Part shown: positions 5,893 to 6,476 of the stretch, in pieces | How positions within the stretch are numbered: position 1 is the stretch's first letter | How the letters are laid out: every line of letters begins with the position of its first letter | Assembly (NCBI GenBank): GCA_007118555.1 | Contig: SKRJ01000188.1 | Span: 1-6,476, forward strand | Direction: 5' to 3' | DNA length: 6,476 nt | From: Anaerolineae bacterium | GTDB lineage: Bacteria > Chloroflexota > Anaerolineae > UBA1429 | Translations under genes and position numbers: made by a program | The notes under the pieces: generated by a model | The model's database searches: none | Told to the model about the DNA's origin: nothing | What the model saw: the letters and a program-made list of their open reading frames with translations, nothing else

Positions 5893-6476
5893 GTTCGCCC
5901 TCCAGCGTCACCACGTCGTGCCCAAAGACCTCCAGGTCCCCGGCCTCGCCCATTGCCTCGACAAAGCCGGTGCCGAACCGTCGTATGAAATGGCTGAGGG
6001 GCAACTCGCGCTCCTGCGGGCGCCCCCGCGGAACCAGCTTGTTGCACAGGGTCTGCAACTCGTGGCGCGAATAGCCGGCGCGGCTGAGGGTCGAGTTGAT
6101 CGCGCGCTCCTCCAGTTTGTCGATGTTGCGCAGGGCGGTGTTCACCGCCTGTTGCCAGGTCCGGCCCATATTGGGGTCCAGCTCCTCCAGGTAAGGCTTG
6201 AGGGGAGCCAGGGCATCCTGCACCTGCTCGCGCGCCTGGTCAAAGCGTGCCAGGTCCTCGGCGGGCATGCGGCTGCGCAGGATGGCGTCGCGATCGAGCT
6301 CATCGGAGAGCATCTGCTGCGGCGTAATGTCATAGGCGCGCAGACGCTCCCGTTCCTCACTGGAGAGAATGGTATAGGACTTGCGCGGAAAGAGCAGCGG
6401 CTGCGGCACGCCGAACAGCTCGTAGAGGGGCTTGAGCATTCCCTGGTAGGCGATCTCGCCGGCGCCCAGGGTGCTG
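5885..6476 (-). CDS. bshC: BshC, putative cysteine ligase of bacillithiol synthesis (C-terminal part; 5' end outside window)
   Basis: BshC is the enzyme thought to add L-cysteine to GlcN-malate in the last step of bacillithiol synthesis. Only the C-terminal 196 or so residues are in the window. The frame is open to the right edge, and the family is usually about 540 residues, so roughly two thirds lies beyond. The first visible residues, GAGEIAY followed by LKPLYELFGVPQPLLFPR, match the conserved core segment of BshC, so the ATG at 6439 is an internal methionine and not the start. A long helical stretch follows, rich in Glu, Arg and Leu (from SSEERERLRAYD to NIDKLEERAI), where the family carries its coiled coil. 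The end has LVPRGRPQERELPLSHFIRRFG, equivalent to the family's C-terminal 'G-x-x-QER' motif. The stop overlaps the bshB1 start by 8 bp. No frameshift or truncation is visible apart from the window edge. Confidence 0.93.
   Translation of the reverse strand, partial: STLGAGEIAYQGMLKPLYELFGVPQPLLFPRKSYTILSSEERERLRAYDITPQQMLSDELDRDAILRSRMPAEDLARFDQAREQVQDALAPLKPYLEELDPNMGRTWQQAVNTALRNIDKLEERAINSTLSRAGYSRHELQTLCNKLVPRGRPQERELPLSHFIRRFGTGFVEAMGEAGDLEVFGHDVVTLEGEHA
5898..5903 (-). promoter_or_regulatory. Shine-Dalgarno site of bshB1, inside the end of bshC
   Basis: GGAGGG on the minus strand lies 5 nt before the bshB1 ATG and sits within the last codons of bshC. It fixes the bshB1 start and allows strong initiation despite the 8-bp gene overlap. 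Confidence 0.75.

Noticed and set aside
5170..5988. 272-codon plus-strand open frame opposite bshB1
   Set aside because: It is antisense to a gene with all catalytic residues in place, and the product shows no family resemblance.

Overview
The window is GC-rich and densely coded. It holds two gene blocks that face each other and meet in a gap of about 107 bp near position 3115-3221. The rightward block (positions 1-3114) is a ferrous-iron uptake operon, feoA-feoB-feoC-like, followed by a small P-loop kinase-like gene. The leftward block (6476 down to 3222) is a bacillithiol biosynthesis operon in the order bshC (truncated at the window edge)-bshB1-bshA, followed by a GNAT acetyltransferase. 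No RNA genes, CRISPR arrays, insertion sequences or phage genes were seen, and no stretch over 300 bp lacks a gene.

Organism: the full bsh pathway points to a bacterium that uses bacillithiol as its low-molecular-weight thiol. The high GC and the form of the Feo genes (a FeoB of about 677 residues, a separate four-cysteine FeoC-like protein, and a GNWPGKT switch I) do not look like Bacillus. My best guess is a high-GC lineage such as Chloroflexota, with Deinococcota or a Bacteroidota/Rhodothermota relative as alternatives. This is a low-confidence inference from protein style; no marker gene is present.

Rightward block: FeoB is the GTP-binding inner-membrane Fe(II) permease, FeoA is its small SH3-like cytoplasmic partner, and the FeoC-like winged-helix protein carries a cysteine cluster of the kind that binds Fe-S. 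feoA and feoB overlap by 4 bp, feoC starts 9 bp after feoB with a good Shine-Dalgarno that overlaps the feoB stop, and the kinase starts 4 bp after feoC. All four are therefore probably one transcript whose promoter lies left of the window.

Leftward block: BshA joins UDP-GlcNAc and L-malate to give GlcNAc-malate, BshB1 removes the acetyl group, and BshC adds cysteine to give bacillithiol. bshC and bshB1 overlap by 8 bp, bshB1 and bshA are 36 bp apart, and bshA and the GNAT gene overlap by about 8 bp if the chosen GTG start is right. The promoter would lie right of the window. The GNAT is the least understood member and may act on bacillithiol or its conjugates, but nothing in the sequence proves this.

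The most interesting points are the coupled GNAT, a CPSC motif in the linker of BshA, the C-terminal extension of the FeoC-like protein, the kinase in the feo operon, and the direct pairing of iron uptake with thiol synthesis. I do not see a wholly new system; these are variations on known ones.
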